DNA of 60,654 nucleotides from an uncultured Nostoc sp. (GTDB taxonomy: Bacteria; Cyanobacteriota; Cyanobacteriia; Cyanobacteriales; Nostocaceae), in assembly GCF_937863485.1 (NCBI RefSeq), contig NZ_CALMFY010000020.1:1-60654 (forward strand), written 5' to 3'. The notes beneath the pieces were generated by a model, which had not been told where the DNA came from, searched no databases, and worked only from the letters and a program-made list of their open reading frames with translations. Positions 46,818 through 55,780 of this stretch are shown piece after piece (within the stretch, counting starts at the first letter, position 1; each line of letters opens with the position of its first letter). Both the position numbers and the translations under genes were made by a program.

Positions 46818-47114
46818 ATGAGAGCCAGAATTGAAAATAAAATACTTTTAATCCACCACGAAGATTTGCCAGAGTTTAAGAAGGGTGGTTCGGTGGTGCG
46901 GAACTCTTATTTCTGGGCGCTACGTTCAATTGCTGGTCAAGCTTCCCGTTATCGTGATTGGGAATACGAACCGGAGGTTTGGCTAGCGCTTTCCCGAATG
47001 CTTTTGTCGTTTGCTGAATCTGGGTATTTGGGTCTTAGAGAAACCTTGCTGGAGTTTCCTTTTTCTCAAGGGGAAATTCCTAATGTACTGCGAGATGTAT
47101 CCACTTTTGAGTAG
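46818..47114 (+). CDS. Hypothetical protein
   Basis: 98 residues: MRARIENKILLIHHEDLPEF, then a segment rich in Trp and Tyr (SYFWALRSIAGQASRYRDWE) and a helical end with LSRMLLSFAESGYLGLRETL. There is no signal peptide, membrane helix or Cys. I do not recognise the family. The balanced composition and codon use make it look like a real gene, though it stands alone between repeat-bearing spacers. Confidence 0.55.
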   Translation: MRARIENKILLIHHEDLPEFKKGGSVVRNSYFWALRSIAGQASRYRDWEYEPEVWLALSRMLLSFAESGYLGLRETLLEFPFSQGEIPNVLRDVSTFE

Positions 47115-47395
47115 GGATGCTGATGCGAGTAAGGGAGGCGGAGCCTCAAAGTAGTCATTCCCAGTCGGAGACTGGGAACGAGGTAATCTCTCAAAGCTTT
47201 CTTGCTTACTACAAACCTTTAATGATGTGGTTCAAATACATGAATAATGCTGTAATTAATATTACATTCCCAAAATAATGTTTGCACTCATTGGGCACTC
47301 AGATGAGGTTCAATCCGTCACGATTAGCCATCATGGATAAACCTTAGTTAACAGTAGTGCTGAAGCAAGGGTAGCTGTGAGAAAACAAACAGTTA
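47115..47395. other. Spacer without supported features
   Basis: It contains a TCCCAGTCGGAGACTGGGA palindrome (47159-47177), a common intergenic hairpin, and nothing else I can support. Confidence 0.4.
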
Positions 47396-47800
47396 GTGGA
47401 AAAGAACAAGGTGAAAATAGCGATTATTGCTAAAACATTATTTACATTCATAGGTTTGTTAGCTTTATTTGCCCCAAGTCAAGCATCGGCTCAACTTATA
47501 CCGCAACCTTGGGTTTCTGTCGGTGGAAAAGATAGTGATATAACTTATGCTGTAGGAGCTAGGGCTTTAAATTTCGGGGTTGAGATAGGAACTGGGCCTG
47601 ATGGTGCTACGGGAGTAGATGTTTTAAAATTTATCAGTTTACCTGTCATTTCACCTTATGTAGGAGTTGGACTTTATTCACAAGATAAAGGTGTTGCAGT
47701 TTCAGGTGGTGTTCAGGTAGGTGCTACTAATAACGTTTTTGTAGGTGCTGGTTACAATTCTATTCGTGGCTTTAACGGGCAACTGGGAATAAGATTTTAA
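47396..47800 (+). CDS. Small exported protein, possible outer-membrane beta-barrel
   Basis: 134 residues from a GTG at 47396 (a second GTG at 47411 is equally possible). The signal peptide (VKIAIIAKTLFTFIGLLALF) ends at SQASAQ. The mature part is a series of amphipathic strands with alternating Gly (VSVGGKDSDITYAVGARALN, SPYVGVGLYSQD, VFVGAGYNSIRG) and ends in the aromatic residue F. This pattern fits a small eight-strand outer-membrane barrel. No family is recognised. It is convergent with the phosphotransferase fusion, 20 bases away. Confidence 0.6.
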   Translation: MEKNKVKIAIIAKTLFTFIGLLALFAPSQASAQLIPQPWVSVGGKDSDITYAVGARALNFGVEIGTGPDGATGVDVLKFISLPVISPYVGVGLYSQDKGVAVSGGVQVGATNNVFVGAGYNSIRGFNGQLGIRF

Positions 47801-47820
47801 CGATTAATTGTGAATTAGTA

Positions 47821-50343
47821 TTATGCAGGGGGAGTAACTGAAGTTGAGATTAGTTCTCTGACATGAATTGCGGAATCTTGTTGTAATGCTGATGCCACGA
47901 TCGCTTCACATTCAACTATACTTAACCGAGCGATCGCTTGCTTGACTCCAGCTATACTTTGAGGATTCACGCTCAATTCATCCAGCCCTAAACCTAGTAA
48001 AATTGGTGTTGCTAAAGTATCAGCTGCTAATTCTCCACATAATCCCACGGAAATCCCTGCCGCATTAGCAGCTTGGATAGCTTGCTGCACCATTCGTAAC
48101 ACTGCTGGGTGTAGCGCATCAACCAAATTTGCCACGCGGGGATTAGTGCGATCGCTAGCCATGACGTACTGACTCAGATCATTAGTGCCGATACTAAAGA
48201 AGTCTACTTCAGCAGCTAACTGATCAGCGATCGCCACAGCTGAGGGTACCTCTATCATAATTCCTACTTTCATCGCTGCATCGAAGGGGATACCAGCTTG
48301 ATTTAGTTCAGCCTGCACTTCACCCAAAATTACCTTAGCAGCACGTACCTCCGTCACAGTAGCAATCATCGGCAACATGATCTTAATTTGGTGTTCCACA
48401 CTGGCTCTCAAAATTGCCCGTAACTGAGTTTTGAACAAATCTAAATTATCCAAACAGAAACGAATTCCCCGTGAACCTAAGAAAGGGTTAGCTTCTCTTA
48501 ACCCTACTCTCAGATAGGGGAGTGGCTTATCCCCACCTACATCTAAGGTACGAATAATCAACGGACGATGATCTAAAACTTGGGCGATCGCCTGATACAC
48601 TTCTAGTTGTTCTTCTTCAGTGGGGGCGTTTGTCCGTTCGAGATAGAGAAACTCAGTGCGGAGTAGTCCCACGCCTTGGGCACCACTAGCCACAGCAACT
48701 TGGACATCACTTATACTACCAATATTTGCGAAGACGCTAATTTGCCGACGATCACGAGTAATTGCTGGCTGGTGTGCCGTAGCTAGTGCTTGGTGTTGGG
48801 CAGTTTGCCAAGCTGACTGCTTTGCTGCCAGTAAATCTAGGATATGTGATTCTGGTTCTACCCAAGCTCTGCCACTTTCACCATCAAGTGCCATAACTGT
48901 ACCATCCGCCAAGTGCAACACCTGGGCATCCACTCCCAAAACTGCGGGAATACCTAATGTCCGGGCGATAATGGCGCTGTGAGAAGTGGCGCTACCTGAA
49001 GTAGTACAAATACCCAACACCTTTGTCGGATCTAGTCCAGCGGTATCTGAAGGAGTTAAATCAGTCGCTACCAAAATCGCCGGTTCAGAAAGATGCACTT
49101 TTGCAGGGGCATTCCCAGCTAGTAATCGCAGCACTCTTTGCCCGACATCCACAACATCGTCAACTCGCTCTTGTAGGTAAGAATCTTCAAGTGTGTGGTA
49201 GGAAGTTGCTACTTCATCTACTACGGCTTGCCAAGCGGCTTCAGCATTTAAATGGTGTTCTAAAATGCGCTCTTTAGCCGCTTCTAACAATACTGGATCT
49301 TCTAAAAATAGTAGTTGGGCATCAAAGATGGCGGCTTCAGCATCACCAATTTGAATAGATGCTTGTGAAAAAACTGCTTGGATTTCCTGTCGGGCAGTGT
49401 GAATTGCTGCTTGTACTCGTTGCCACTCTGCTTCAGGATCATCTACGTGATATTCCTTAATCGAAATGTGGGTGGGTTGATAATGAACAATGGGTGCGAT
49501 CGCTATGCCAGCAGAAGCTGCAATTCCTAAAAGTTCGCCGTGAGTTGCTGGAGTAACTTTATGGTGAAATGCTGGTGGAGAATTCAAGGCAACATTATCT
49601 TCACCAAAGTTATTTGCGAATAATGCCTGTAATGCCGCCAGCGCTTCATCTGCATCCGAACCAGTAGCAGTAATCACTAGTTCGTGCCCTTGACGTACCC
49701 CTAAAGTTGTGACTTGGTTAATACTGTCACCCCTGACTAGCTCAGTATTTCTGGTTAAATTCTGCACCAGAATTTGGGATTGAAACCGGGCTGCGGTTGC
49801 TACAAACTGTGCTGCGGGACGGGCGTGTAATCCTAAGCGATTGCTCACAATCAACCGGATTTCTGGCGTTGGTGATTCTCTATTTGTTGTTGGGGTGTTG
49901 CTACTGACAACTGACAACGGACTACTAACTACACCCAATTGAGTTGCTTTTGCTAGGAGGGCGCCGCGGGCTTCCGCCATCACTTGGTGAATGTCCCTAC
50001 CAGCAGCAGCAGCAACAACAGCAGCGATCGCACCTTCTACTAGAGGTGCTTCACACAGATACACTTTTTGCTGCTGTGCTTCTGGGAGAAACTCTATTGC
50101 CATTTCTGCACTCAGCAAAGCACTACCCAAATCCATTAACACCAAAACACCATCATCAGAGAAAACAGAAGCGATCGCTTCATAAACCTGGATCGGATCT
50201 GTACCCAATGGGTTTTCTGGATCTTCAATACCTGCTGCAACAGCTATAGGGACTTGGCCGTGAACCATTTGCGCGGCGAGTTCCCGCACACCCAAAGCTA
50301 GTTGTTTACTGTGAGAAACGATGACAATTCCGATCACTGCCAC
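47821..50343 (-). CDS. DhaM-HPr-EI multiphosphoryl transfer protein
   Basis: 840 residues with three fused phosphotransferase modules. The first is a DhaM/EIIA-Man-like domain (about 1-130; GIVIVSHSKQLALGV with the His, and VLMDLGSALLSAEMA). The second is HPr (about 160-245; NRLGLHARPAAQFV with the phospho-His). The third is enzyme I (about 265-830; GICTTSGSATSHSAIIARTL, VGLLRTEFLYLERTN, IRTLDVGGDKPLPYL and GTNDLSQYVMASDRTN). PEP phosphorylates EI, then HPr, then DhaM, which usually feeds dihydroxyacetone kinase DhaKL. No dhaK or dhaL is seen in the window. The DhaM-HPr linker (SSPLSVVSSNTPTTN) is encoded by an ACTGACAACTGACAAC-type dispersed repeat. Confidence 0.93.
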   Translation of the reverse strand: MAVIGIVIVSHSKQLALGVRELAAQMVHGQVPIAVAAGIEDPENPLGTDPIQVYEAIASVFSDDGVLVLMDLGSALLSAEMAIEFLPEAQQQKVYLCEAPLVEGAIAAVVAAAAGRDIHQVMAEARGALLAKATQLGVVSSPLSVVSSNTPTTNRESPTPEIRLIVSNRLGLHARPAAQFVATAARFQSQILVQNLTRNTELVRGDSINQVTTLGVRQGHELVITATGSDADEALAALQALFANNFGEDNVALNSPPAFHHKVTPATHGELLGIAASAGIAIAPIVHYQPTHISIKEYHVDDPEAEWQRVQAAIHTARQEIQAVFSQASIQIGDAEAAIFDAQLLFLEDPVLLEAAKERILEHHLNAEAAWQAVVDEVATSYHTLEDSYLQERVDDVVDVGQRVLRLLAGNAPAKVHLSEPAILVATDLTPSDTAGLDPTKVLGICTTSGSATSHSAIIARTLGIPAVLGVDAQVLHLADGTVMALDGESGRAWVEPESHILDLLAAKQSAWQTAQHQALATAHQPAITRDRRQISVFANIGSISDVQVAVASGAQGVGLLRTEFLYLERTNAPTEEEQLEVYQAIAQVLDHRPLIIRTLDVGGDKPLPYLRVGLREANPFLGSRGIRFCLDNLDLFKTQLRAILRASVEHQIKIMLPMIATVTEVRAAKVILGEVQAELNQAGIPFDAAMKVGIMIEVPSAVAIADQLAAEVDFFSIGTNDLSQYVMASDRTNPRVANLVDALHPAVLRMVQQAIQAANAAGISVGLCGELAADTLATPILLGLGLDELSVNPQSIAGVKQAIARLSIVECEAIVASALQQDSAIHVRELISTSVTPPA

Positions 50344-50431
50344 ACCGCCAACCTTGTTGAGAGGTTTGTGTTTAGCTAGTTATCCATTTCATTTTCCCAT
50401 TCCGCACCGCTAAAAACAGCGCTGATCTTTA

Positions 50432-51399
50432 TTACAATTGCAACTGCCCGAAAATATTCCGGTCTTTCCAGCTATAAATGCGAACAAAATAGCCTTCTTT
50501 TACGGAAATACGTGGTGTCCACTCATAAACTCCATCGCTAGCAGTACGAGAAGAAATGTTTTGGATAAGTTTGTTTCCATCGTACAACTTAATCGAGACA
50601 TCACCGTCAAAATTATCCCGCCACAATATTAAATAAGGTTGATCCTTCTTTGGAAGTACTTTCTTCACTGGCTGACTGATCAAGATGTATCGGTAAGTGA
50701 CAATGGCATTGTTCACTGCTTTTTGGTTGAGAGGCGCACCACTAACTTGGTCGTAATCGGTAATGTATGCCTGCTTACTATTCCAGACTAGTACAGCAGG
50801 GCGTAAATAAGCAGACCATTGAAAAGCCCTAAAGAGCTTATTCCATAATCCTTTTGACTTTTGACTTTTGGCTTTTGACTTCCGCCTTGCGGTACTAGGG
50901 CTTTGAGGTGAATATTAATATAGTATTTCTCTTTTGGTTGCTTGATTAGCCCATAAGGGCTAGTACCACCACTGATGACTACACCATTGAGTTTAATTGG
51001 AAAGGATAATTGAGAACTAGATTGGTATTGCTCAAAAAAAGAACAGTTAATTAGAGAAAAAACGTTGTTTGCGTAAAGTTTCTTATATTCGTCTGCAACT
51101 TCAGAAAACAACTTGGTTTTGAAAAAAGGGCTGTAATATTTACCTTCTCCTTTATAATATTTACCTTCATTTAGACCCATATTATCTACCTCTCCGGTAA
51201 TTTGGTCTATGTGCATTTGGCCCAGATTAATAACTTGTAAATATGCTTCATTACCATTTGTTAATTGTTTTTTATATAAAGCTGCCCCGTCTATAACTTG
51301 GAGAGGCTGATAAGAAGATAGAGGGTTGAAAGTTTGGGCTATCCAAAGGCTACTCAGAATCGGCAGCAAAAAAAGCAATAAATTGATTACAGGATTCAT
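50432..51399 (-). pseudogene. Exported-protein gene interrupted by a family A element
   Basis: The N-terminal part (203 codons from 51399) has a signal anchor (MNPVINLLLFLLPILSSLWI) and segments such as FSLINCSFFEQY and KLNGVVISGGTSPYGL, faintly like phosphodiester glycosidase (NAGPA) proteins. It then runs into the element and stops. The C-terminal part (from about 50787 down to 50432) has LILWRDNFDGDVSIKLYDGN and DGVYEWTPRISV, a pattern like Kre9/GPI-anchored Ser-Thr-rich beta domains. Deleting the element and one CTAG joins the two as HLKALVWNSKQAYITDYD in one frame of about 287 codons. The insertion (107 bases with CTAG) shifts the frame. Domain names are tentative, but the interruption is well supported. 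Confidence 0.8.
50792..50894 (-). mobile_element. MITE-like element, family A, copy 3, inserted in a gene
   Basis: Read on the minus strand it starts TACCGCAAGGCGGAAGTC, has GTCAAAA-type heptamers, the core ATAAGCTCTTTAGGGCTTTT and ends CCCTGCTGTA, like the copy at 1-110. CTAG stands on both sides (50788-50791 and 50895-50898), a clean 4-bp target duplication. The terminal inverted repeats TACAGCAGGG and TACCGCAAGG match at 8 of 10 positions. CTAG targets are typical of IS5-group transposases, which may mobilise it in trans. Confidence 0.85.
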
Positions 51400-51795
51400 T
51401 AGTAAATAGATTTATAAGTTAATTGCAATGATTGCTGCAATGATTTAAGCATTGCTTATAAATGTAAGAGCATTTGTTGCAAATGTTAAAACGTTTGCAT
51501 AACTAATTTATACTTTTCCCGCAATGACTTAAGCATTGCTTATAGATGTAAGAGCATTTGTTGTAAAAGATGAAGTATTTTTAGCAATTGCTTATAGCTG
51601 ACCTACAAATGCTTAAACATACCTTATGAATGATCTAACATTAGCTGCAAACGTTTAAATTTTGACAACTAGTCTTTGAATGGGAGCAATGTCTACGACA
51701 GTCTACGCCTACGCCGTTTAGTTATTAGTGGTGAAGCATTGAGGCAACGCCTGCTGTAGTATGATTGTGGTTTTATCCTACTAATGGTATAAGAG
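51400..51795. promoter_or_regulatory. Divergent intergenic region with 49-bp direct repeats
   Basis: Two diverged 49-bp copies lie at 51437-51485 and 51521-51569. Each reads GCAATGA-TTAAGCATTGCTT, ATA-ATGTAAGAGCATTTGTTG and a short end. Further partial pieces (AGCAATTGCTTATA, ACAAATGCTTAAAC) follow up to about 51620. Both flanking genes are transcribed away from here, so these repeats sit where operators would be. There is no coding frame. Confidence 0.55.
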
Positions 51796-52974
51796 ATGAC
51801 GGCTCAATTTGAATACAGCACTCTCGCCCATCCACAGGATATTCAGCAACTGGGGTATATCTTTGAGCAGTGTTATATCAGCGCATTTGGTGGCGAGGAA
51901 GTTTACATCAATCTCGTTGGCGTAGAAAATTTCCGGATTATCCGTAAATTGCAGCAAGTAATTGGTGGATTGGCAACTTTGGATATGGGTCAGTGGTGGG
52001 GTGGTCAACGTGTACCAATGACAGGAATTGCGGCAGTGGGCATTGCTCCAGAGGATCGCGGTTCCGGAGCTGCGATCGCCCTAATGCAGCACACCCTCAA
52101 AGAACTTTATGCTAGGGGCGTAGCGCTCTCCGCTCTTTATCCCTCTATTCAAGGCTTGTACCGAAAAGTCGGGTATGAGCAGGGGGGTCACTGGTGTGGT
52201 TGGGAAGTTGCTGCTAACAGTATCCAGGTGCGGGAGCAACCCCTACCTTTGGAACCAATAATTCCGATCAATCATGAAATCTTTCATCAGCTATATCAGC
52301 AGCAGGCGAGACAAACGCATGGATATTTAGACCGACATCCAGCAATCTGGGAGCGCTTAATCCAACCAGATGAGAAGGAAACATTTTACGCATATTTTAT
52401 CGGTACTAAAGAGAAACCCCAAGGCTACATCCTCTTCAGTCAACATTCACCAGAGGATGGCGCAATTCTGCGGATCAAAGATTGGGTAATACTCACAGAT
52501 ACTGCTGCACAAAGTTTTTGGTCTTTTCTTGCCAATCATCGCTCTCAAATTGACCGGGTGCGATGGAGGAGTTCTGTGATTGATTCCCTAACATTGGTGC
52601 TACCAGAGCAGACTGCCAAGATCAGGCATACGATTCGTTGGATGTTGCGGGTAGTACATGTAGTCAATGCGTTGGAGGCACGGGGTTATCCATCGGGAAT
52701 CCAAGCTGAACTGCACTTAGAAATTCAAGATAATTTGCTAACTGGAAATAATGGTAAATTCATTCTTTCTGTCGCCAATGGACGTGGTGAAGTTACCAGA
52801 GGTGGAAGAGGTGAGTTACAACTAGATATCCGAGAATTGGCACCATTGTATACAAGTTTGTTCACCCCGTACTATTTGCAACAAGCCAGAAAATTGAATG
52901 GGACAGAAACCGCTATCTTAGCAGCTACGCAAATATTTGCAGGTGCGTCGCCTTGGATGGCTGATCACTTTTAG
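51796..52974 (+). CDS. Eis-like GNAT N-acetyltransferase
   Basis: 392 residues with the three-part layout of the enhanced intracellular survival (Eis) family. An N-terminal GNAT domain has GIAAVGIAPEDRGSGAAIAL (acetyl-CoA loop) and GLYRKVGYEQGGHWCGWEV. A second GNAT-like domain (about 160-280) and a C-terminal SCP2-like part (about 285-392, LHLEIQDNLLTGNNGKFILS) follow. Members acetylate aminoglycosides or protein lysines in mycobacteria. The cyanobacterial substrate is unknown. It begins right after the repeat-rich divergent region and stands alone. Confidence 0.9.
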   Translation: MTAQFEYSTLAHPQDIQQLGYIFEQCYISAFGGEEVYINLVGVENFRIIRKLQQVIGGLATLDMGQWWGGQRVPMTGIAAVGIAPEDRGSGAAIALMQHTLKELYARGVALSALYPSIQGLYRKVGYEQGGHWCGWEVAANSIQVREQPLPLEPIIPINHEIFHQLYQQQARQTHGYLDRHPAIWERLIQPDEKETFYAYFIGTKEKPQGYILFSQHSPEDGAILRIKDWVILTDTAAQSFWSFLANHRSQIDRVRWRSSVIDSLTLVLPEQTAKIRHTIRWMLRVVHVVNALEARGYPSGIQAELHLEIQDNLLTGNNGKFILSVANGRGEVTRGGRGELQLDIRELAPLYTSLFTPYYLQQARKLNGTETAILAATQIFAGASPWMADHF

Positions 52975-53211
52975 GGACTTCCAATTAAAAAAACATCCCA
53001 TCCCTGCGGGACGCTCTGCGAACGTAGGGGCACAAGGCCAAGGTCCCCTACAAATGTACAAATAATTTTGGATAATTTATTTTTTGTCAGTCCCTTAAGG
53101 GGAGTGGGGAGCGGAGCCGGAGACGCTCCGCCTCCGGTTAGGAATTAGGAGTTAAAAGTTTTCCCCCTGCTCCCCTACTCCCACACCTGAGTTACTAACT
53201 CAAATTGTTAG
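52975..53211. other. Spacer with low-complexity repeats
   Basis: Contains CCTGCGGGACGCTCTGCGAA (53004 on), GGAGTGGGGAGCGGAGCCGG (53100 on) and a CCCCCTGCTCCCCTACTCCC run (53163-53183). No gene is seen. Confidence 0.45.
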
Positions 53212-55500
53212 TTAGTTCAGGAAATTTCGAGTGCCACTACCACCATACCTACCAACAGCAGGAATTTCTAGTAGGCTATCCGTGGCTTTGCCAGTACCGT
53301 CATTGGTAACAGAGGTAGAGTTACCTGGATGTCCATTCGGAACGAATAGTTGCGGGTGGTCAAAGGGCGCTTTCTCATACCGAACTCGCTCGTCAGTCAG
53401 TCCCTTTAAAAAGGCGACCAATTGCTGTTTTTCTTCTGGTGAGAGATTCAGCGGCGGAAGAACTCCAAAGTCACCACCCCGATTGTAAAAATCAACCACT
53501 TGCTCTAAAGTCGCCTGACCTCCATTGTGAAAGTAGGGAGCAGTGAGTTCCACATTGCGAAGTCCAGGTGCTTTGAAGGCTCCGTCTGCAAACACAGTTT
53601 CACTAGGATTCAACGGTGGAGTGAGAATGGGGGGATTTTCGCCGAGGAGAGCCTGAAATTTCCCTGACTGAGCCAATCGTGCCTCTGAAAGCGGATTACC
53701 TTGGCCGTTACCAGATAAACCGTCATTACCACCCAAACCGAGATCGTCCGTAACAGGTCTGACACCGATATTGAAGAAGCCATTGTCTTCAGGGCTGTTT
53801 GGAGGGAAGGGCGCACGTTTGATTCGTCCCTCTTTAGCCACGTTGCTCACTGAAGCAGCTGTTAATTCTGAGCCAACATGACAACCAATGCACAGACCTT
53901 TGCCCTCAAACAGTTGTTTACCTAGTTGCTGCTGCTTGGTTAGGGCTGTGGTGTTTCCTTGCAAGAAGCGATCAAAGGGCGTATCATTGGCAATAAGTGT
54001 AGACTCGTACAACTGAATTGCAAGCCCAAAGAATAGCGAGAAGTTATACTCCAACAGTGTGTACTCATTGGTTTGGGAAGAGTTATCAGGCGTGTTGACA
54101 AAAGTCCGTCTACCTTGAGCATCAACTTGGATGAGTCGATTAGATTTCCACCACTGCGGCTTAAAGGCATCTTTAACCAGCTGCTCGTAGGTTCTATCCT
54201 TCAGTCCGGGTTGGGGCGATCTACTGTCTGCACCTAAAACGCTGTCTTGTGGATGCACAACCTGTTTGCCTAGCGGTCTGAGGCTAGTTAACTTTTGCGC
54301 CAGTACTCGAGGGAGCTTTGTACCGCTAATTGACAGAACATTTTGCACCAGTCCGTCGATAGATTTTATGTTGCCAATTTGCCCCAACTTACCAGTAATA
54401 TCTTCAACGGAACTGAGTAGCGGGTCAACCAGAGTATCACCAATATTATCTAGATTATCTAGCGGCAGTGTGGTGAGAGATTTTTTGTTGTCAATTCGCC
54501 CGAACTTATCACCAATTTCTTGAAAAGTGCGACCATCAGCAGACGACTCGAAGGAACTGAGTGGTGGGCCGAGCGCCTGGGAAGCCAAAGACGAATTATT
54601 CAGGCTGACTTTGACAAATTTGAGCTGATTTGGGTTTTTTGCTTTTACCACAGAGGCATTAGGGTCTCTTAAACCGAAGGGATTCACCCCATTAAAGATC
54701 CGCTGCGCCCTTCCATCCCAGAAGTTGCGGAAGTTGAATACTGCATTAATTACGCTTGGCGTGTTACGCGCCTGGACGCGGCGCACATTCGTACCTCCCA
54801 CGTTAAACACCTTATCTGGCTCGGTTTTTGCTTCGTCTTCCGCGCTACCAGGTTTAACATCAACAAACTTCGTATTGGAGACCCCTTGAGAGGAACTGAC
54901 ATCGTTACGGTCAGACACAATGGTCTTGGGATCATTCGGGTTTGACAGCTTGTGGAAGGGAAAATCTTCTTTTCTTAGCTGGTAGTTTGGCGCACCACCG
55001 ACATCAAAAACTGTATCCGGATTCGATGTCCGATCAGCGTTAACCCGCAAAAGCCCAGGAGAAATCTGATTTTTGGATCTATTGTCGGCTCCAGCATGGA
55101 AGTGACAACTAGCACAGGAAGTCAGTCCGTCGCTCCCAACCTGTATATCCCAAAAAAGAGTCTTTCCTAATTTGATCGCGGCTACTTTGTCTTTTACAAA
55201 GTCTCCAAGATTGTTAGGTTCTGGAATCGATACGCTCTTGAGCGAAGCTAGAGGCGGCGTAACCTGGGCTGATACAGTATTTCCAGCTATTACTGCTGCC
55301 AGAATAATCGCAGCAATTGTTATAGTCCTTAAAAATCTTGATCTCAGGTAGTTAATCTTACCATATCTGAATCTCCACTCTTGGGGCTTTATTTTTGTCA
55401 CTAAAGATTTGAGCAAAAATCGACCTCTTGAGGTCAGGAGCAAGTAAATTGATAAGCCTGTAATAAAGACTACTAAGCCTATGAAGGGTATAAACCCCAT
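53212..55500 (-). CDS. Membrane-anchored di-haem cytochrome c peroxidase-like protein
   Basis: 762 residues, about twice the size of classical bacterial di-haem peroxidases. Two hydrophobic segments (about 3-22 and 58-79) anchor the N terminus. Haem sites are CASCH (129-133) and CIGCH (536-540). Around them are GKTLFWDIQVGSDGLTSCAS, FNFRNFWDGRAQRIFNGVNP and YFHNGGQATLEQVVDFYNRG, typical of the CCP/MauG family. The region between the haems is greatly enlarged (about 300-400) with Leu/Asp/Ser-rich repeats such as LDNLDNIGDTL, whose role is unknown. Family members reduce peroxide or oxidise protein-bound residues on the periplasmic side. The exact reaction is inference. It is transcribed alone. 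Confidence 0.88.
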   Translation of the reverse strand: MGFIPFIGLVVFITGLSIYLLLTSRGRFLLKSLVTKIKPQEWRFRYGKINYLRSRFLRTITIAAIILAAVIAGNTVSAQVTPPLASLKSVSIPEPNNLGDFVKDKVAAIKLGKTLFWDIQVGSDGLTSCASCHFHAGADNRSKNQISPGLLRVNADRTSNPDTVFDVGGAPNYQLRKEDFPFHKLSNPNDPKTIVSDRNDVSSSQGVSNTKFVDVKPGSAEDEAKTEPDKVFNVGGTNVRRVQARNTPSVINAVFNFRNFWDGRAQRIFNGVNPFGLRDPNASVVKAKNPNQLKFVKVSLNNSSLASQALGPPLSSFESSADGRTFQEIGDKFGRIDNKKSLTTLPLDNLDNIGDTLVDPLLSSVEDITGKLGQIGNIKSIDGLVQNVLSISGTKLPRVLAQKLTSLRPLGKQVVHPQDSVLGADSRSPQPGLKDRTYEQLVKDAFKPQWWKSNRLIQVDAQGRRTFVNTPDNSSQTNEYTLLEYNFSLFFGLAIQLYESTLIANDTPFDRFLQGNTTALTKQQQLGKQLFEGKGLCIGCHVGSELTAASVSNVAKEGRIKRAPFPPNSPEDNGFFNIGVRPVTDDLGLGGNDGLSGNGQGNPLSEARLAQSGKFQALLGENPPILTPPLNPSETVFADGAFKAPGLRNVELTAPYFHNGGQATLEQVVDFYNRGGDFGVLPPLNLSPEEKQQLVAFLKGLTDERVRYEKAPFDHPQLFVPNGHPGNSTSVTNDGTGKATDSLLEIPAVGRYGGSGTRNFLN

Positions 55501-55780
55501 AGTTTTTTGTAATAAAATAACAACGGATAAATTATATACTTACGCGACAATTATAAATTTAATATTCATGTAAAGTAACTACACAATTTACCAATTTTAT
55601 GTGAACAAAAAACGTCATATGACTACCAAGAAATTGAATGGGAGAGGTAAGCTGTTCTATTTTAAGTTAGATTAACTAAGCTGCTAATATCCCTTCTCCA
55701 CAAGAGTTTGATAAAATATAGATATGCTAAATAGATGTATTTCAGCTTGTTATTAGCCCTACTTTGAGTAGGATATTTGA
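55501..55780. other. Divergent promoter region
   Basis: AT-rich, flanked by divergent starts (55500 minus and 55781 plus). No repeat module or operator stands out. Confidence 0.4.
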
